Assembly: GCF_023208195.1 (NCBI RefSeq)
Contig: NZ_CP060034.1
Coordinates: 2,852,001-2,916,000 of the forward strand
Length of the DNA: 64,000 nucleotides
Direction: 5' to 3'
DNA from: Nocardioides sp. InS609-2
GTDB lineage: Bacteria; Actinomycetota; Actinomycetes; Propionibacteriales; Nocardioidaceae
Shown piece by piece: positions 1 to 9,730 of the stretch. The translations under genes were made by a program, and so were the position numbers. The first letter of the stretch is position 1. Every line of letters begins with the position of its first letter. The notes under the pieces were generated by a model that saw nothing but the letters and a program-made list of their open reading frames with translations, made no database searches and was not told the origin of the DNA.

Positions 1-548
1 ACCGCGCGCGCGATCTCGAGCGCTTCGCGACGCGACCACATCGGCTTCTGCTCAGCGGCGAACCGGGCGAGGTAGAGGTCGTCGACGACCTCGCTCGTCA
101 GCTGTTCGAGGTCTTCGACCAGGGTCGCGGCCGAGTCGGTGTCGCCGGCGACCCCCAGGCTGCGCAGCACCAGCTGGCAGAACTGGTGGATCGTCGCGAT
201 CGTGGCCGCGTCGAACGACGTGAGCGCGATCGTCAGGCGCTCGTGCATCGCGGCGCGCTTCGACGGGTCGGCAAGCAGGTGGTCGAGCAACTTGCTCTCT
301 CGTCGAGGTGCGTCGGGGTCGGCCAGCGCCCGCTGCGCTTCGTCCAGCTGCTCGCGCACCCGCTCGCGCAGCTCCTGGCTCGCGGCGCGCGTGAACGTCA
401 CGACCAGCAGCTCGTCGAGCGTGGCCTCGCCCTCCGCGACGTACCTGGTCACGAGTGCCGCGATCGTCCACGTCTTTCCGGTGCCGGCACTGGCCTCGAG
501 CAGGGTGGTGCCGGTCGGCAGGGGGGCGGCGATGTCGAAGGTGTCCAC
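1..548 (-). CDS. recB: Exodeoxyribonuclease V subunit beta RecB, N-terminal part (runs off the window)
   Basis: Only the first ~182 codons are in the window. The frame opens with GTG at 548, two bases after the recC stop, so it is the downstream gene of a recC-recB operon. A Walker A motif, EASAGTGKT, lies at about residues 18-26, followed by a VVTFT segment (motif Ia region), both characteristic of the RecB/UvrD SF1 helicase family. RecB is the ATP-driven 3'-5' helicase and nuclease subunit of RecBCD, which processes double-strand DNA ends for recombination. The nuclease domain lies outside the window. The GTG is chosen because the reading frame is open and the motif spacing matches the family. 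Identification is firm; the start is likely but not proven. Confidence 0.88.
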   Translation of the reverse strand, partial: MDTFDIAAPLPTGTTLLEASAGTGKTWTIAALVTRYVAEGEATLDELLVVTFTRAASQELRERVREQLDEAQRALADPDAPRRESKLLDHLLADPSKRAAMHERLTIALTSFDAATIATIHQFCQLVLRSLGVAGDTDSAATLVEDLEQLTSEVVDDLYLARFAAEQKPMWSRREALEIARA

Positions 549-550
549 CC

Positions 551-3500
551 CTATATGCCTCGGATGCTCTCGCGGTCGCTGAGCAGCGGACCCCACACGC
601 GCCAGGCGTAGTGACCCAGCCGATGCGTCGGCCCGCCTGACGTCTCGTCGGCCCGCAGCGGCGTCGTCAGCATGGAGTACGCCGTGTGCTCGCCGAACGC
701 GCGAACGTGCCACGCGTCGGAGTCCTCCTTCGGGAAGCCGGTCTCGTCGAAGCGCGGTGTAGTCCACTCGCGCGCGGCCTTGCCGTCGGGGTCGGCGTCA
801 CGCCCGGCCGCTGCGTAGACGTGGTCGGTGGCGTAGGCCAGGGACGTCTTCACCGGCAGTGGCAGCGGCTCGCACAGGCCGCGTTCGTAGACGTCGACCA
901 GCTCGCGCAGCCACGCCCGTGCCTCGTGGTCGGCGAGCGGCTTGATCATCGCGATCTGGCCGCCGGAGCGGTGCTTGCCGATCGTGTGGGCGGTCCAGTT
1001 CTCGTCGGGGTGGCCGGCGGCCAGCGCCAGCGCGTCGATCCAGGCCGCGAGGCGCTGCTTGGCGCCGAGGTTGGAGTAGCTCACCGCCACCAGGTTGTTG
1101 CCGAAGACATTGCCGACCGTGCCGGTGAGCCGCCGGTCGCCCAGGTCGATGTCGACGTCGAGCGACCGCGCCGGACCGGTGCGCAGCGCCTGCCCCTGCG
1201 TCACGAGGGGGCGGACCTTCTGCACGACGTTGGTGAGAACGCCGGCGCCCAGGTCGCCCGGCGGCAGCAACCCGCGCAGCTGCTCGGCGGTCATGCCGGC
1301 CTGCGGGTCGGCACCGGCGAGCACGTCGGTGACCAGCCGGTCGCCGACGGCCCACTGCTCGAGGTTGTCGAGCTCGATCGGGATGGCGTCCTTGGCCTCG
1401 TCGGCGTCGTACGGCGTGGAGACCCGCAGCCGGCTGCGGAAGAACGCCTTCACCGGGTGGCGGTAGAAGTCGTGCAGGTCGGCCAGCGACACGTCGCTCG
1501 CCAGTGGCGCCGGTGGCAGCGGCTCGGGCACCAGCTCACGCACCTCGGTGCGGGTGCCGCGCGCGGCCTCGGCGCCCGCGAGCGCGGCCCGGTCGAAGGT
1601 GAAGGGCAGGGTGCCGACCAGCCCGGCCGGCACGAGGTTGATCTCGTCGAACGGCTGGAGCGGGTGCCGCACCAGGGCCCGGTCGCGAACCGGCTCGGCG
1701 GCGGTGCGGTCGAGGGCGTCGAGCAGCTCGCCGAGGGGTACGGCGGGCGGTCGCTCGGCGCCGTTGTGCTCGCCCCGGCCGGCGTAGGTCACCACGAGCG
1801 TCTCGGTGGCGGCGCCGATGGCGTCGAGGAGCAGCTGGCGGTCCTCGGAGCGGAGGTCGCGCTCGCCGGTGCGCGGCCGGCGAGCCAGCACGTCGTCACC
1901 GTCGACGGACGCGATGCGCGGGAAGACCCCGTCGTCGAGGCCCACCAGGCAGACGACCCGGTGCGGCACCGACCGCATCGGCACCATCGTGCAGACCGTG
2001 AGCGTGCCGGTACGGAAGTTGGACCGGGTCGGCCGGCCGCGAAGGCGGTGTCGCAGCAGCGCCCGCACATCGGCATGCCGCAAGGTCGTGGTGTCGCCCT
2101 GCGCGCTGGCGGAGATGCGCGCCAGCTCGCGGTCGAACTGGGCCAGCTGCCAGCCCTCGTCGGTAGCCACCGACGTCAGCTCGTGCACGCCGCTGGCCAG
2201 CGCGTCGGTCCACTCCTCGACGGTGCCTGCCTCGCCCGCACGGAGGAGGAACCGGTGCAGGCGGTCGACGAACTCGGCGAACCGGCCGGCCAGCTCGAGC
2301 TGGCCGTCACCCACGTCGTCGATCGGCAGGGTCGCGGCGACGTATCGGTGGCCGGAGCCGGACATCGCCGCCCCCAGCAGCACCCGGCGGATGCCGGCGA
2401 CCCACGTGTTGTCGTCGAGCGTGAGCCCGAAGTCGCCACGGTGCGCCGCGTCGTACCCCCATCGGATGCCGGCCTCGACGACCCATTTGCCGATGCGTTC
2501 GAGCTCGTCGTCGCCCCAGCCGAAGCGCAGCCGCACCTCGTCGGCGCCGGCCAGGTCGAGCACCTGGGTGGCGGTGAGTCGCCCGCCCGCCAGGTCGACC
2601 ATCGCGGCCGCGACGCCGAGCAGCCCGTTGGTGGCACCGAGCGAGCGGTCGGCCAGCCGCACCCGCAGCTGGTGGGCCGGGTGCCCGGCGCCCTCACCCG
2701 CGACGTCGGACAGGCCGAACCCGGCCGAGATCAGCGGCGCGTAGCTCTCGATGTCGGGGCACATCACCAAGATGTCGCGCGGCTCGAGGGTCGGGTCGTC
2801 CTGCAGGAGTCCGACGAGCACCTCGCGGAGTACGTCGACCTGCCTGGCCGCCCCGTGGCACGCATGCACCTGCACCGACCGGTCGTCGGCCGCGAGCAGC
2901 CGCGTCGCCCGGACCTCGGGCGGCGGCGCGAGGTTGCCGCGGAGGTCGGTCTGCAGCCAGCCCAGCAGCGACGCGGGCGTGGCCGGAGAAGGCGCAGCCC
3001 CGGCGTCCTCGACCTTGACCTCACCCAGCGTGCGCCGGAGCTCGCGGGAGTCGCGACCCAGCGACGCCAGCAGTGGATGGTGCACCTGCGCCGCCGACTC
3101 GTCGTCGGACCGCGCCACCGGACCCTCCGCAGCCGCGGAGGACAACGCGTCCCACAACGGGGCGGACGGCTGGGGCAGCCAGAGGTGTACGTCGCGCAGC
3201 GTGCCCAGCGCCGCCAGCAGCTGCACCTCGGTGGCCGGCAGCCGGGTGTGGCCGAACAGCGAAAGCCGGGGCGGCAGGTCGAGATCGGCGCCACCGGCAC
3301 GGAGCCGCTCGAGGGTGGTGGCGTGCCGCACGTCGGGCGGCGCGGCCTCGACCCGGTCGACCAGCCGGCGCCACAGCTCGGCCTGCCAGCTCAGGTCGTC
3401 GTCGAGCGCACCACCGGAGCCGTCGGTCGCCCGACCCTCGCGCCAGTCGGTGACCAGCCGCGGCCGCTGCACGGCGTACGACGCGAAGAGTCCGGCCAGC

Positions 3501-3910
3501 CGTCGGGCCACGGAGTAACGGCGGGACCGGCGCTGGTCGTCGGCGTCGCCGTGACCCAGGTGCGCCGAGAGTGCTTCGAAGCCGGGCTCGCCGAGAGCCG
3601 CGTCGATGACCTCGAGCAGCGGCCACGCGAGCCGGTCGGGCTCCCACGGGTCCTCGGAGTCCTTGTCGAGCAGCATCGCCACCAGCGAGTGCGGAGTCAC
3701 GAACGAGACCCCTGCGCACACCCCGTCACCGCCGCGCGTCCCGGTGCCGAGCCGGTGGGAGAGCCGCTGAGTCAGCCAGCGCTCGACGCCCTTGGCCGGC
3801 ACCACGACCACCTCATGGGCGAAGGGGTCGGCGAGCGGGCCGGCGAGCAGCTCCGCGAGCCCGTCGGCCAGCAGGTCGGTCCGCTCGGCGCGGTGGAGGT
3901 GCAGGGCCAT
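551..3910 (-). CDS. recC: Exodeoxyribonuclease V subunit gamma RecC
   Basis: A protein of about 1119 residues, the normal size for RecC. The N-terminus contains VPAKGVERWL, the typical RecC opening. The middle carries VVCLVGLDDGVFPR and the C-terminal third resembles the inactivated nuclease-like fold of RecC. RecC recognises Chi and splits the strands in the RecBCD complex. An in-frame ATG lies ten codons upstream at 3940, but the family homology begins at the ATG at 3910 (MALHLHRAER), so that start is preferred. recB follows with a 2-base gap. recD is not in the window and would be expected further along the same strand, beyond recB. Confidence 0.92.
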   Translation of the reverse strand: MALHLHRAERTDLLADGLAELLAGPLADPFAHEVVVVPAKGVERWLTQRLSHRLGTGTRGGDGVCAGVSFVTPHSLVAMLLDKDSEDPWEPDRLAWPLLEVIDAALGEPGFEALSAHLGHGDADDQRRSRRYSVARRLAGLFASYAVQRPRLVTDWREGRATDGSGGALDDDLSWQAELWRRLVDRVEAAPPDVRHATTLERLRAGGADLDLPPRLSLFGHTRLPATEVQLLAALGTLRDVHLWLPQPSAPLWDALSSAAAEGPVARSDDESAAQVHHPLLASLGRDSRELRRTLGEVKVEDAGAAPSPATPASLLGWLQTDLRGNLAPPPEVRATRLLAADDRSVQVHACHGAARQVDVLREVLVGLLQDDPTLEPRDILVMCPDIESYAPLISAGFGLSDVAGEGAGHPAHQLRVRLADRSLGATNGLLGVAAAMVDLAGGRLTATQVLDLAGADEVRLRFGWGDDELERIGKWVVEAGIRWGYDAAHRGDFGLTLDDNTWVAGIRRVLLGAAMSGSGHRYVAATLPIDDVGDGQLELAGRFAEFVDRLHRFLLRAGEAGTVEEWTDALASGVHELTSVATDEGWQLAQFDRELARISASAQGDTTTLRHADVRALLRHRLRGRPTRSNFRTGTLTVCTMVPMRSVPHRVVCLVGLDDGVFPRIASVDGDDVLARRPRTGERDLRSEDRQLLLDAIGAATETLVVTYAGRGEHNGAERPPAVPLGELLDALDRTAAEPVRDRALVRHPLQPFDEINLVPAGLVGTLPFTFDRAALAGAEAARGTRTEVRELVPEPLPPAPLASDVSLADLHDFYRHPVKAFFRSRLRVSTPYDADEAKDAIPIELDNLEQWAVGDRLVTDVLAGADPQAGMTAEQLRGLLPPGDLGAGVLTNVVQKVRPLVTQGQALRTGPARSLDVDIDLGDRRLTGTVGNVFGNNLVAVSYSNLGAKQRLAAWIDALALAAGHPDENWTAHTIGKHRSGGQIAMIKPLADHEARAWLRELVDVYERGLCEPLPLPVKTSLAYATDHVYAAAGRDADPDGKAAREWTTPRFDETGFPKEDSDAWHVRAFGEHTAYSMLTTPLRADETSGGPTHRLGHYAWRVWGPLLSDRESIRGI

Positions 3911-3956
3911 CGGCCACACCCTAGGCGTGGGCACCGACACAGCCCGGGAACGACAG

Positions 3957-3983
3957 CACCCCCGTCCGAGAGGAACGGGGGTG
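3957..3983 (-). terminator. Hairpin downstream of the GPGG membrane-protein gene
   Basis: A 9-bp perfect stem (CACCCCCGT / ACGGGGGTG) with a 9-base loop sits just after the stop of the small membrane protein on the minus strand and before recC. No clear U-tract follows, as is common in actinobacteria. Confidence 0.6.
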
Positions 3984-3997
3984 AGGTCGAGTGCTGG

Positions 3998-4144
3998 CTA
4001 CTTGTTGAAGATGCTCACGCCTCCGGGGCCGACGAGCAGGCCGACGACGATGAGGACAATGCCGAGCAGCATCTGCCCGCGCACGAGGGTGACGATGCCA
4101 GCGATGACGAGGATGACGGCGATGATCCACAAAAGGGTAAGCAC
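3998..4144 (-). CDS. GPGG-motif small membrane protein
   Basis: A 48-residue protein, mostly two hydrophobic helices separated by a short VRGQ turn, ending GPGGVSIFNK. The C-terminal GPGG signature followed by a short polar tail defines a widespread small membrane protein of actinobacteria with no established function. The GTG at 4144 (VLTLLWII) is the natural start: a longer in-frame ATG at 4204 would add a Pro/Arg-rich stretch unlike the family. It is probably monocistronic, with a hairpin after the stop. Confidence 0.75.
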   Translation of the reverse strand: MLTLLWIIAVILVIAGIVTLVRGQMLLGIVLIVVGLLVGPGGVSIFNK

Positions 4145-4363
4145 TGTTTGATCTCTCTTCCTTCTAGTCCGGCGCTGCCCTGTGGGCGCGACCGGCGGAG
4201 CCATCCACCCTCACACGTTTACGCGCGCGGTGTAAATCACCGTTAGGGACGAAGGTTCCGTCAAGTCTTGCTACCGACGCGTAACCCTGCGTTTGCAGGC
4301 TCGTTGAGCCTTTTCCACGACGAGCGCTGACCCGCGCGCCCGCTCGCAGGGAGGGAGCACAAC

Positions 4364-5611
4364 GTGACACGACGGATGAGGGTCCGCGGAGCAGCGGCAG
4401 TCGCCACGGCGGCGGGCCTGATGGTCCTGGCCGCCGCGCCGGGCAGTGCGGCGACGTCGGTCGCAGACGGTACGGCGAGTGCCGTGATCGTCACGGTTGG
4501 CGGCTCGCCCACCGACTCCGGCACCTACACGGTGACCAACGACGGCTCGGCGCAGAGTGCCTCCGGCACCAATCAGCCGATGATCACGGCGCTGGGCGGC
4601 CAGTCGCTCCTGTCCGCGGGCGTGCTGGCGCAGGACTCCACCACGTCGGTCACCGACGGCAAGGGCCAGGTCGCCTCCTGCGCGGGCATCGCCGGCCAAG
4701 GCGCGAGCGTGGTCGCGGCGGGTCATGGCTCCTGCCTCACCGGTGGCCAGACCCTGCGGCTCTCCGCCGCGACGCTCGACCTCAGCAAGCTCACGCTCGT
4801 CGAGGGCACGGTCCTCCAGGGCCTCGACCAGCAGCTCGCGACGGCCCTCCAGCCGGTGTTGGGACAGGTGCTTCCCGCGCTGAGCCAGGGGCTGCAGCAG
4901 GGCCTCCAGGCCATCGGCAGCCCCGGCCTGTACGTCGACCTCGGAGCCGTGCAGAGCCACTGCGTCGCCAACCCCGGTTCCGCCAGCGCCGACGCCTCGC
5001 TGGCCGGCGCCGGCGTGTACGTCGAGATGATGGGCCAGCGCGTCGACCTGCTCGCGCTCCCCGCCGACCCGGAGCCCAACACCAACGTCGCCACCGGGCT
5101 CGACAAGGTCTCGGCCATGGTCCGCACGACCCTGCGCACCCAGCTCACCCAGTCGCTCCAGGGCGCGCTCGGTCCGCTGGCTGCCGCTGTCGACCAGGCC
5201 GCGGTGATCGACAACGTGCTCGCCAACGTCAGCGCCCAGCTCGGTCCGCTCGACCAGAACCTGCTCAGCGCCACCCTCAACCGGCAGAGCTCGTCCGGCC
5301 CGGGCAACATCGCAGTCGAGGCACTCGATCTCCAGGTCCTGCCCGGTGCCGCTCAGTTCGGGGTCGAGGCCCTGCGCGTGCAGCTGGGTCGCAGCTCCTG
5401 CTCCGCCGGTACGGCGCAGGTCGTCGCCTCGGCGCCGGTGAACCAGCCGCCCGAGAAGAAGAACAAGAACGGCCTACCGGCCGTGCCGACCGCCGTACCC
5501 GGTGGTCTCCCGCACGCTCCCGCCCAGGACGGCACCGACTGGCCCGTCGTCGCGCTGGCCGGGATGCTGCTGGTCGGGGCACTGGCCGCGGGCACCCGTC
5601 GCCATGGCTGA
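4364..5611 (+). CDS. Secreted, C-terminally membrane-anchored surface protein paired with a sortase
   Basis: 415 residues. The N-terminus is a Sec signal (basic MTRRMRVR, hydrophobic core, cleavage near GSAAT). The mature part is rich in Ala/Ser/Thr/Val with long Gln/Leu-rich amphipathic stretches in the middle. The C-terminus has a Lys/Pro-rich linker, a hydrophobic helix (VVALAGMLLVGALAAG) and the tail TRRHG, so it resembles a sortase-anchored surface protein. No clean LPXTG precedes the helix; LPHAP is the nearest match. It overlaps the sortase start by 8 bases, so the two are co-translated and this is probably the sortase's dedicated substrate. Function otherwise unknown. Confidence 0.65.
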   Translation: MTRRMRVRGAAAVATAAGLMVLAAAPGSAATSVADGTASAVIVTVGGSPTDSGTYTVTNDGSAQSASGTNQPMITALGGQSLLSAGVLAQDSTTSVTDGKGQVASCAGIAGQGASVVAAGHGSCLTGGQTLRLSAATLDLSKLTLVEGTVLQGLDQQLATALQPVLGQVLPALSQGLQQGLQAIGSPGLYVDLGAVQSHCVANPGSASADASLAGAGVYVEMMGQRVDLLALPADPEPNTNVATGLDKVSAMVRTTLRTQLTQSLQGALGPLAAAVDQAAVIDNVLANVSAQLGPLDQNLLSATLNRQSSSGPGNIAVEALDLQVLPGAAQFGVEALRVQLGRSSCSAGTAQVVASAPVNQPPEKKNKNGLPAVPTAVPGGLPHAPAQDGTDWPVVALAGMLLVGALAAGTRRHG

Positions 5612-6218
5612 CCGGCTCGGCGGCCTGTTCCGCGGACTCGTCGCCGCGGCGGTCGTGGCCGGACTGCTCGGGCTGGTGCTGGTCGACCGCGACGACACCG
5701 AGCGGTCGGCGTACCGCTCGCTGCCGGCTTCTGCTCCGGTGCGGCTCGAGATCCCGTCCATCGGAGTGGACGCTCCGGTCGTGCCGATCGAGGTTGACTC
5801 GGACGCGGTGCTCGACCCGCCGGGGGACCCGGTGCAGGTCGGCTGGTGGAAGCGCAGCGCCCAGCCCGGCGCGCGCGGCGGCCAGACGGTCATCGCCGGT
5901 CACACGGTGCACACCGGTGGCGGCTCGCTCGACCACGTGCGCTCGCTCCGGAAGGGCCAGACGGTCGACCTCGCGACCCATCGCGGCACCATGCGCTACC
6001 GCGTGCGGAGCGTGCAGGTCTACGACCAGCCCGAGCTCGCCGACCATGCCGACGAGCTCTTCGGCCAGGGTGCCGGGGACGGCCGGCTGGTCATCGTGTC
6101 GTGCACCGACTGGAATGGCTCGTCGTACGACAACAACGTCGTCGTGCTCGCGCAGCCGCTCGGCCAGCCGCGCAACAAGGGCGAGAGCAAGGGCGCCCAG
6201 CAGGCTGCCGGCCGCTGA
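5604..6218 (+). CDS. Class F-like sortase
   Basis: 204 residues. A single N-terminal membrane helix is followed by a sortase domain containing IPSIGVDAPV, the catalytic-His segment IAGHTVH and the catalytic-Cys segment VIVSCTDW, typical of actinobacterial class E/F sortases. Sortases attach surface proteins to the cell wall by transpeptidation. The ATG at 5604 lies inside the end of the upstream surface-protein gene, showing translational coupling. The Arg expected before the last strand is not visible: the segment reads YDNNVVV where many relatives have an Arg. Family assignment is good; the subclass is an inference. Confidence 0.85.
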   Translation: MADRLGGLFRGLVAAAVVAGLLGLVLVDRDDTERSAYRSLPASAPVRLEIPSIGVDAPVVPIEVDSDAVLDPPGDPVQVGWWKRSAQPGARGGQTVIAGHTVHTGGGSLDHVRSLRKGQTVDLATHRGTMRYRVRSVQVYDQPELADHADELFGQGAGDGRLVIVSCTDWNGSSYDNNVVVLAQPLGQPRNKGESKGAQQAAGR

Positions 6219-6224
6219 CGCCGG

Positions 6225-7868
6225 TCAGCCTGCCGGAGCCAGCTCGGACTTCTTGCCGGCGAACGCGAAGAAGAGCAGGTCGGTCATCTCGAAGGTGCCC
6301 GGCCGTGGGCCGAACGTCGGCACGAACGTCGGGTCGCGGACGATCGAGAACCGGCTGCCCTCCATCGCGCGGTGGAAGGTCTCGGCGACGATCCGGCCGC
6401 CGACATCCTTGAGCTTTCCGCCGTTGAGCTCGGCCTCGCGCAGGATGTAGAACCATAGCGGCGTCCGGCCGGCGAGGGTGTCCTTCTCGGCCGGGGTGAG
6501 GTGGTCGAGCTTGGCTCCGCCGCTCCCGTTGAGGATCTGCGCGCGGGTGAGCACGGTGACGTTGACGCCCTTGCTCTTTAGCCTTGTGACCATCTGCTGG
6601 CCAGTCGCGAGCTTCACCATGTTGCCGCGCACCAGGTTGCGGAACGCGAGGTTGCGCGGCATCGGCGGCACGCTCTCGTCGCCGCCGAAGGTGCTGGGCG
6701 GCAGTGACGCGAGCGGGTCGGTGAGCCGGGTGTCGATGCGCATCGCACGGTTGACGCCGCTCGAGGGCGCCGACAGGCCGGGCTTGCCGCCCGCCGGGAA
6801 GTCGTACATCCGGCGCCAGTCGGCGATCCAGCTGCTCAGCAGCCGCTTCTCGCCGCCGAGGTTGCCGCCGACCGCGGAGAACAGGAACATCCAGTCCAGG
6901 GTGCCGAACGTGCCGGCGAACTTGGAGTTCCAGTTGTAGTCGCTGCGGATCATGCTGTGCCCGAGCCGGAACGCCGCCACCGAGAACTCGATCGGCATCG
7001 TCGGCACGTCGGTCGGTGCGGCGTCGGGCTCCACCAGCTTGCGTCCGTTGTCGAACACGTCGTTGAGGATCGACGGCTGCACGATGCGCGGCAGGTAGTC
7101 GTTGCGCAGCATCCACTGGTAGTGCAGCGTCACCTGCTTGCGCGCCCTGTTGAACCGCTGCGGCGTCGGCAGCGTGGTGGACGTCTTGTCGGCCACCTTG
7201 TTGTGGAACGTGATCATCGCGAGGTGCGTCTGGGCGACGATCAGGTTCTCGTCGTTGCGGGGGTCGGGGATCAGCGCCTTGCGCTTCGCCTTGGCGTTTG
7301 CGCCGGTGCCCGCGCGGGGAAGGTCGTGGCCGGCCTTCGCGCCGACGTTCTCCGCCGGGATCGTGGTGCCGGTCTTGAGGTGCAGCCCGTCGGCGTCGTA
7401 GAAGATCGCGGACTGCGCGTTGCCCGGCCCGGCGCCGTACAGGGAGTCGAGGTCGAGGCGCGGTGACCGGCCCTGCAGCAGGTCGGTCGGCGACACGTCC
7501 TCGCCGAGCATCACGTCGGTGCGGTCCATCGTCAGGTCGTGGTCGACGAACTGGCCGAGGTAGGTGTAGCCGGCGGGAATGTTGCCGGCCCCGCCCCCGC
7601 CCACGACCATCGCGTTGGCCAGCTTCTTGGTGATCGTGGCGTTGAGCGGAGTGCCCTTCGGCCCAACCCTGGAAAACCTGAACGGCGGCGCTGCGTCGGC
7701 CGCCAATGCCCTGGGTGCCGGGGCGGTCGGTGTGTCCGACTCACTGACCGGGTCCTCCTCCGCACCCGTCCGGCCGCCCACCTGCGTGCTGAGCAGCCCC
7801 TCACCTTCGATGAAGAAGGTCTCTGATCCGTGCAACATGTGCCGGTTGCCGGCGTGCCCGTCTGCCAT
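6225..7868 (-). CDS. Animal-type haem peroxidase family protein
   Basis: About 547 residues. GQFVDHDLT contains the distal His typical of animal haem peroxidases (myeloperoxidase/PGHS superfamily). DPRNDENL is the conserved distal helper segment, and EFSVAAFRLGHSMIR carries the proximal His. These proteins oxidise halides or organic substrates with peroxide. No signal peptide is visible, so it may be cytoplasmic. The start at 7868 is chosen because GGAGG sits five bases upstream; an in-frame start at 7901 lacks this. It converges with the sortase gene, leaving only 6 bases between the stops. Confidence 0.88.
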   Translation of the reverse strand: MADGHAGNRHMLHGSETFFIEGEGLLSTQVGGRTGAEEDPVSESDTPTAPAPRALAADAAPPFRFSRVGPKGTPLNATITKKLANAMVVGGGGAGNIPAGYTYLGQFVDHDLTMDRTDVMLGEDVSPTDLLQGRSPRLDLDSLYGAGPGNAQSAIFYDADGLHLKTGTTIPAENVGAKAGHDLPRAGTGANAKAKRKALIPDPRNDENLIVAQTHLAMITFHNKVADKTSTTLPTPQRFNRARKQVTLHYQWMLRNDYLPRIVQPSILNDVFDNGRKLVEPDAAPTDVPTMPIEFSVAAFRLGHSMIRSDYNWNSKFAGTFGTLDWMFLFSAVGGNLGGEKRLLSSWIADWRRMYDFPAGGKPGLSAPSSGVNRAMRIDTRLTDPLASLPPSTFGGDESVPPMPRNLAFRNLVRGNMVKLATGQQMVTRLKSKGVNVTVLTRAQILNGSGGAKLDHLTPAEKDTLAGRTPLWFYILREAELNGGKLKDVGGRIVAETFHRAMEGSRFSIVRDPTFVPTFGPRPGTFEMTDLLFFAFAGKKSELAPAG

Positions 7869-7952
7869 CTTCGCCTCCCAACGAACAACGAAACGAGTCA
7901 ACGGTACTGAGGTCGGGGCTCGGCGACCAGGCCCAACCGCGGCGTACCGGGC

Positions 7953-8663
7953 TCAGCCCTGCACGATCAGGACGACCCCGGAGACCAGGGCGAAGGCCAG
8001 CACGATTCCGCGCAGCATCGGCCCCTCGACCCGGTGGTGCGTGGTCTGGCTCAACCAGGCGCCGATCAGCAGGGCTGGCATCAGGGCAGCGGCGATGAGG
8101 AGCTGGTGCAGGCTGACCCGTCCGGCGCCGGCGAGGAGCGCCAGCGAGAGGATCTCGCCGACCAGGAAGCACGCCGCCATGGTCGAGCGCAGGGTGGCCG
8201 CCGGGTGGTGCTGGTAGACCAGCGCCAGCGGTGGGCCGCCGATCCCGGTCGCGGTCTCAGTGACCCCGGTCAGCACGCCTGCACTGATCAGGGCCGGACT
8301 TCCGGGGCGGAACGGCGAGATGAGCAGGGTTGCGAGCACGGCCAGCACGGTCGACCCGCCGATGAGCAGGTTGAGACCGTCTCCCGGCACCGCGATCAGG
8401 ACCCAGAGCCCGACGACGGCGCCGAAGACACGGCCTACCGTGATCCAGCCGACGCCGCTCCAGTCGAGCGCATGCCGTTCCCGATGGAGGACGTACACGT
8501 TTAACGGGATCATCAGCACGAGCACGATGACAGGCAGCCACAGCGGCTCGATGAATCCGACCACCGGCGCGAGGATGAGGGCGAAGCCCAGCCCCGTGGT
8601 GCCCTGGGCAAAGGCGCCTACAAGCGTCGTCAGGGCGATCACTGCGAAGAGTTCAGCGGTCAC
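7953..8663 (-). CDS. TSUP (TauE/SafE) family membrane permease
   Basis: 236 residues, almost entirely hydrophobic, with 7-8 predicted membrane helices. The N-terminal AFAQGTTGLGFAL and the second-half GVTETATGIGGPPLAL are the two related half-repeat signatures of the TauE/SafE (sulfite/sulfonate exporter, TSUP) family. The substrate cannot be deduced: relatives handle sulfite, sulfoacetate or other organic anions. It stands alone on the minus strand at the edge of the accessory region. Confidence 0.82.
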   Translation of the reverse strand: MTAELFAVIALTTLVGAFAQGTTGLGFALILAPVVGFIEPLWLPVIVLVLMIPLNVYVLHRERHALDWSGVGWITVGRVFGAVVGLWVLIAVPGDGLNLLIGGSTVLAVLATLLISPFRPGSPALISAGVLTGVTETATGIGGPPLALVYQHHPAATLRSTMAACFLVGEILSLALLAGAGRVSLHQLLIAAALMPALLIGAWLSQTTHHRVEGPMLRGIVLAFALVSGVVLIVQG

Positions 8664-8833
8664 GTCCTACCCCCTCCCGAAATGCGCAGCGGGCCGAACC
8701 CGAAGGGGGCCGGCCCACTATTTCAGACTAGTCCGTTACCGCTGCTTCGGCTTCACCCACTCGTCGCGCCCGTTGATCTTGCACCTTGTCGGGCTGCGCG
8801 CCCGGTCGGCGCCTGGATCGAGGAGAAGCCTCC

Positions 8834-9730
8834 ATGGTTGGCCGACGCAGCCGCTGCTCCTACGGCAACATCACCGGTCGCCACTACTCGGTGCCGCGAG
8901 CTCAGCGGCTCGTACCGTCGCGTCACCGCCAACGACGAGACCGCCACGTCCGCAGAAACCAGGTCAAGAAGAAGATCGCGGCTGACCTGCCGTCGCAGGC
9001 GGAGGCGACCTCAACGCCCAGACGGAGGTAAGGACCGTGGCCGAGGTCTGGGTGAACGAGATCGCGCAGCGCCAGGAGCATGCGTCCCAGGCCATCGAGA
9101 TCCATCGCGACATCGTGTGGCGCATCATCTAGCCGGGCATCCGGGAGCTGCGGCTGGGCGAACTGACCGTCGGCACGCTCGACCGGTCCCTCAAGGCGGA
9201 AGCCGAACGCGGCTTCTCCTGCGGTCGGCACGCCCCGGGTCGTCCTCGCCCAGATCCTCGACCTCGCCGTACGCCACGGCGCGATGCCGCGGAACCCCGT
9301 CCGCTCTGCCGCACCGCTCCGCCGCTCCCTGGACCACCACCAGATGGGCAGCTCGCTCAGGTCTTCGAGGTCATGCTGGGTACCTCGGCGCGTCTGGGCG
9401 AAGCGCTCGCGATCCGGCGCTGCGACGTCGATCTGGACGCCGAGCAACAGCCGACGGTCACGATCACCGCGACGATCATCTACGCCCGCGGTGAGGACTC
9501 CCTCCGGCAGCCCCACTCGAAACACTCGACGTACTGGCGCACCCTCACCAGCCCCAGCTTCACGGACGCCACCCTGCGAGAGCGGCTGGCCACGAACGCC
9601 GAGCTCGACCCCAGCCACACCATGTTCCACACCAATCAGGGCACCCCGCTGAGCCCGGCAGATGTACGTCGCCACACCTGGCGGTGCGCGGTGGACCCTG
9701 AGCGGTCATCGGACCCTCGCCGCCAATGGG
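8834..9730 (+). pseudogene. Decayed phage-type tyrosine integrase
   Basis: Fragments of one integrase are readable in order but in different frames. An N-terminal SYGNIT segment starts at the ATG at 8834. DLNAQTEVRTVAEVWVNEI (about 9007-9063) is the core-binding domain and ends at a TAG at 9130. Then comes LRLGELTVGTLDRSLKAEAE, and finally TSARLGEALAIRRCDVDL (about 9379-9432), the catalytic domain around the first catalytic Arg. The stretch downstream to about 9720 contains SPADVRRHTW but no HxxR box or Tyr. There are at least three frame changes plus 3' truncation, so this is not functional. The 3' end abuts the ROK regulator, as if later DNA had replaced the rest. Confidence 0.75.

Noticed and set aside
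686..4246. 1186-codon plus-strand open frame opposite recC
   Set aside because: It is the antisense shadow of recC in GC-rich DNA; its product is Arg/Gly/Val-rich with no domain, while the minus strand encodes a complete RecC.
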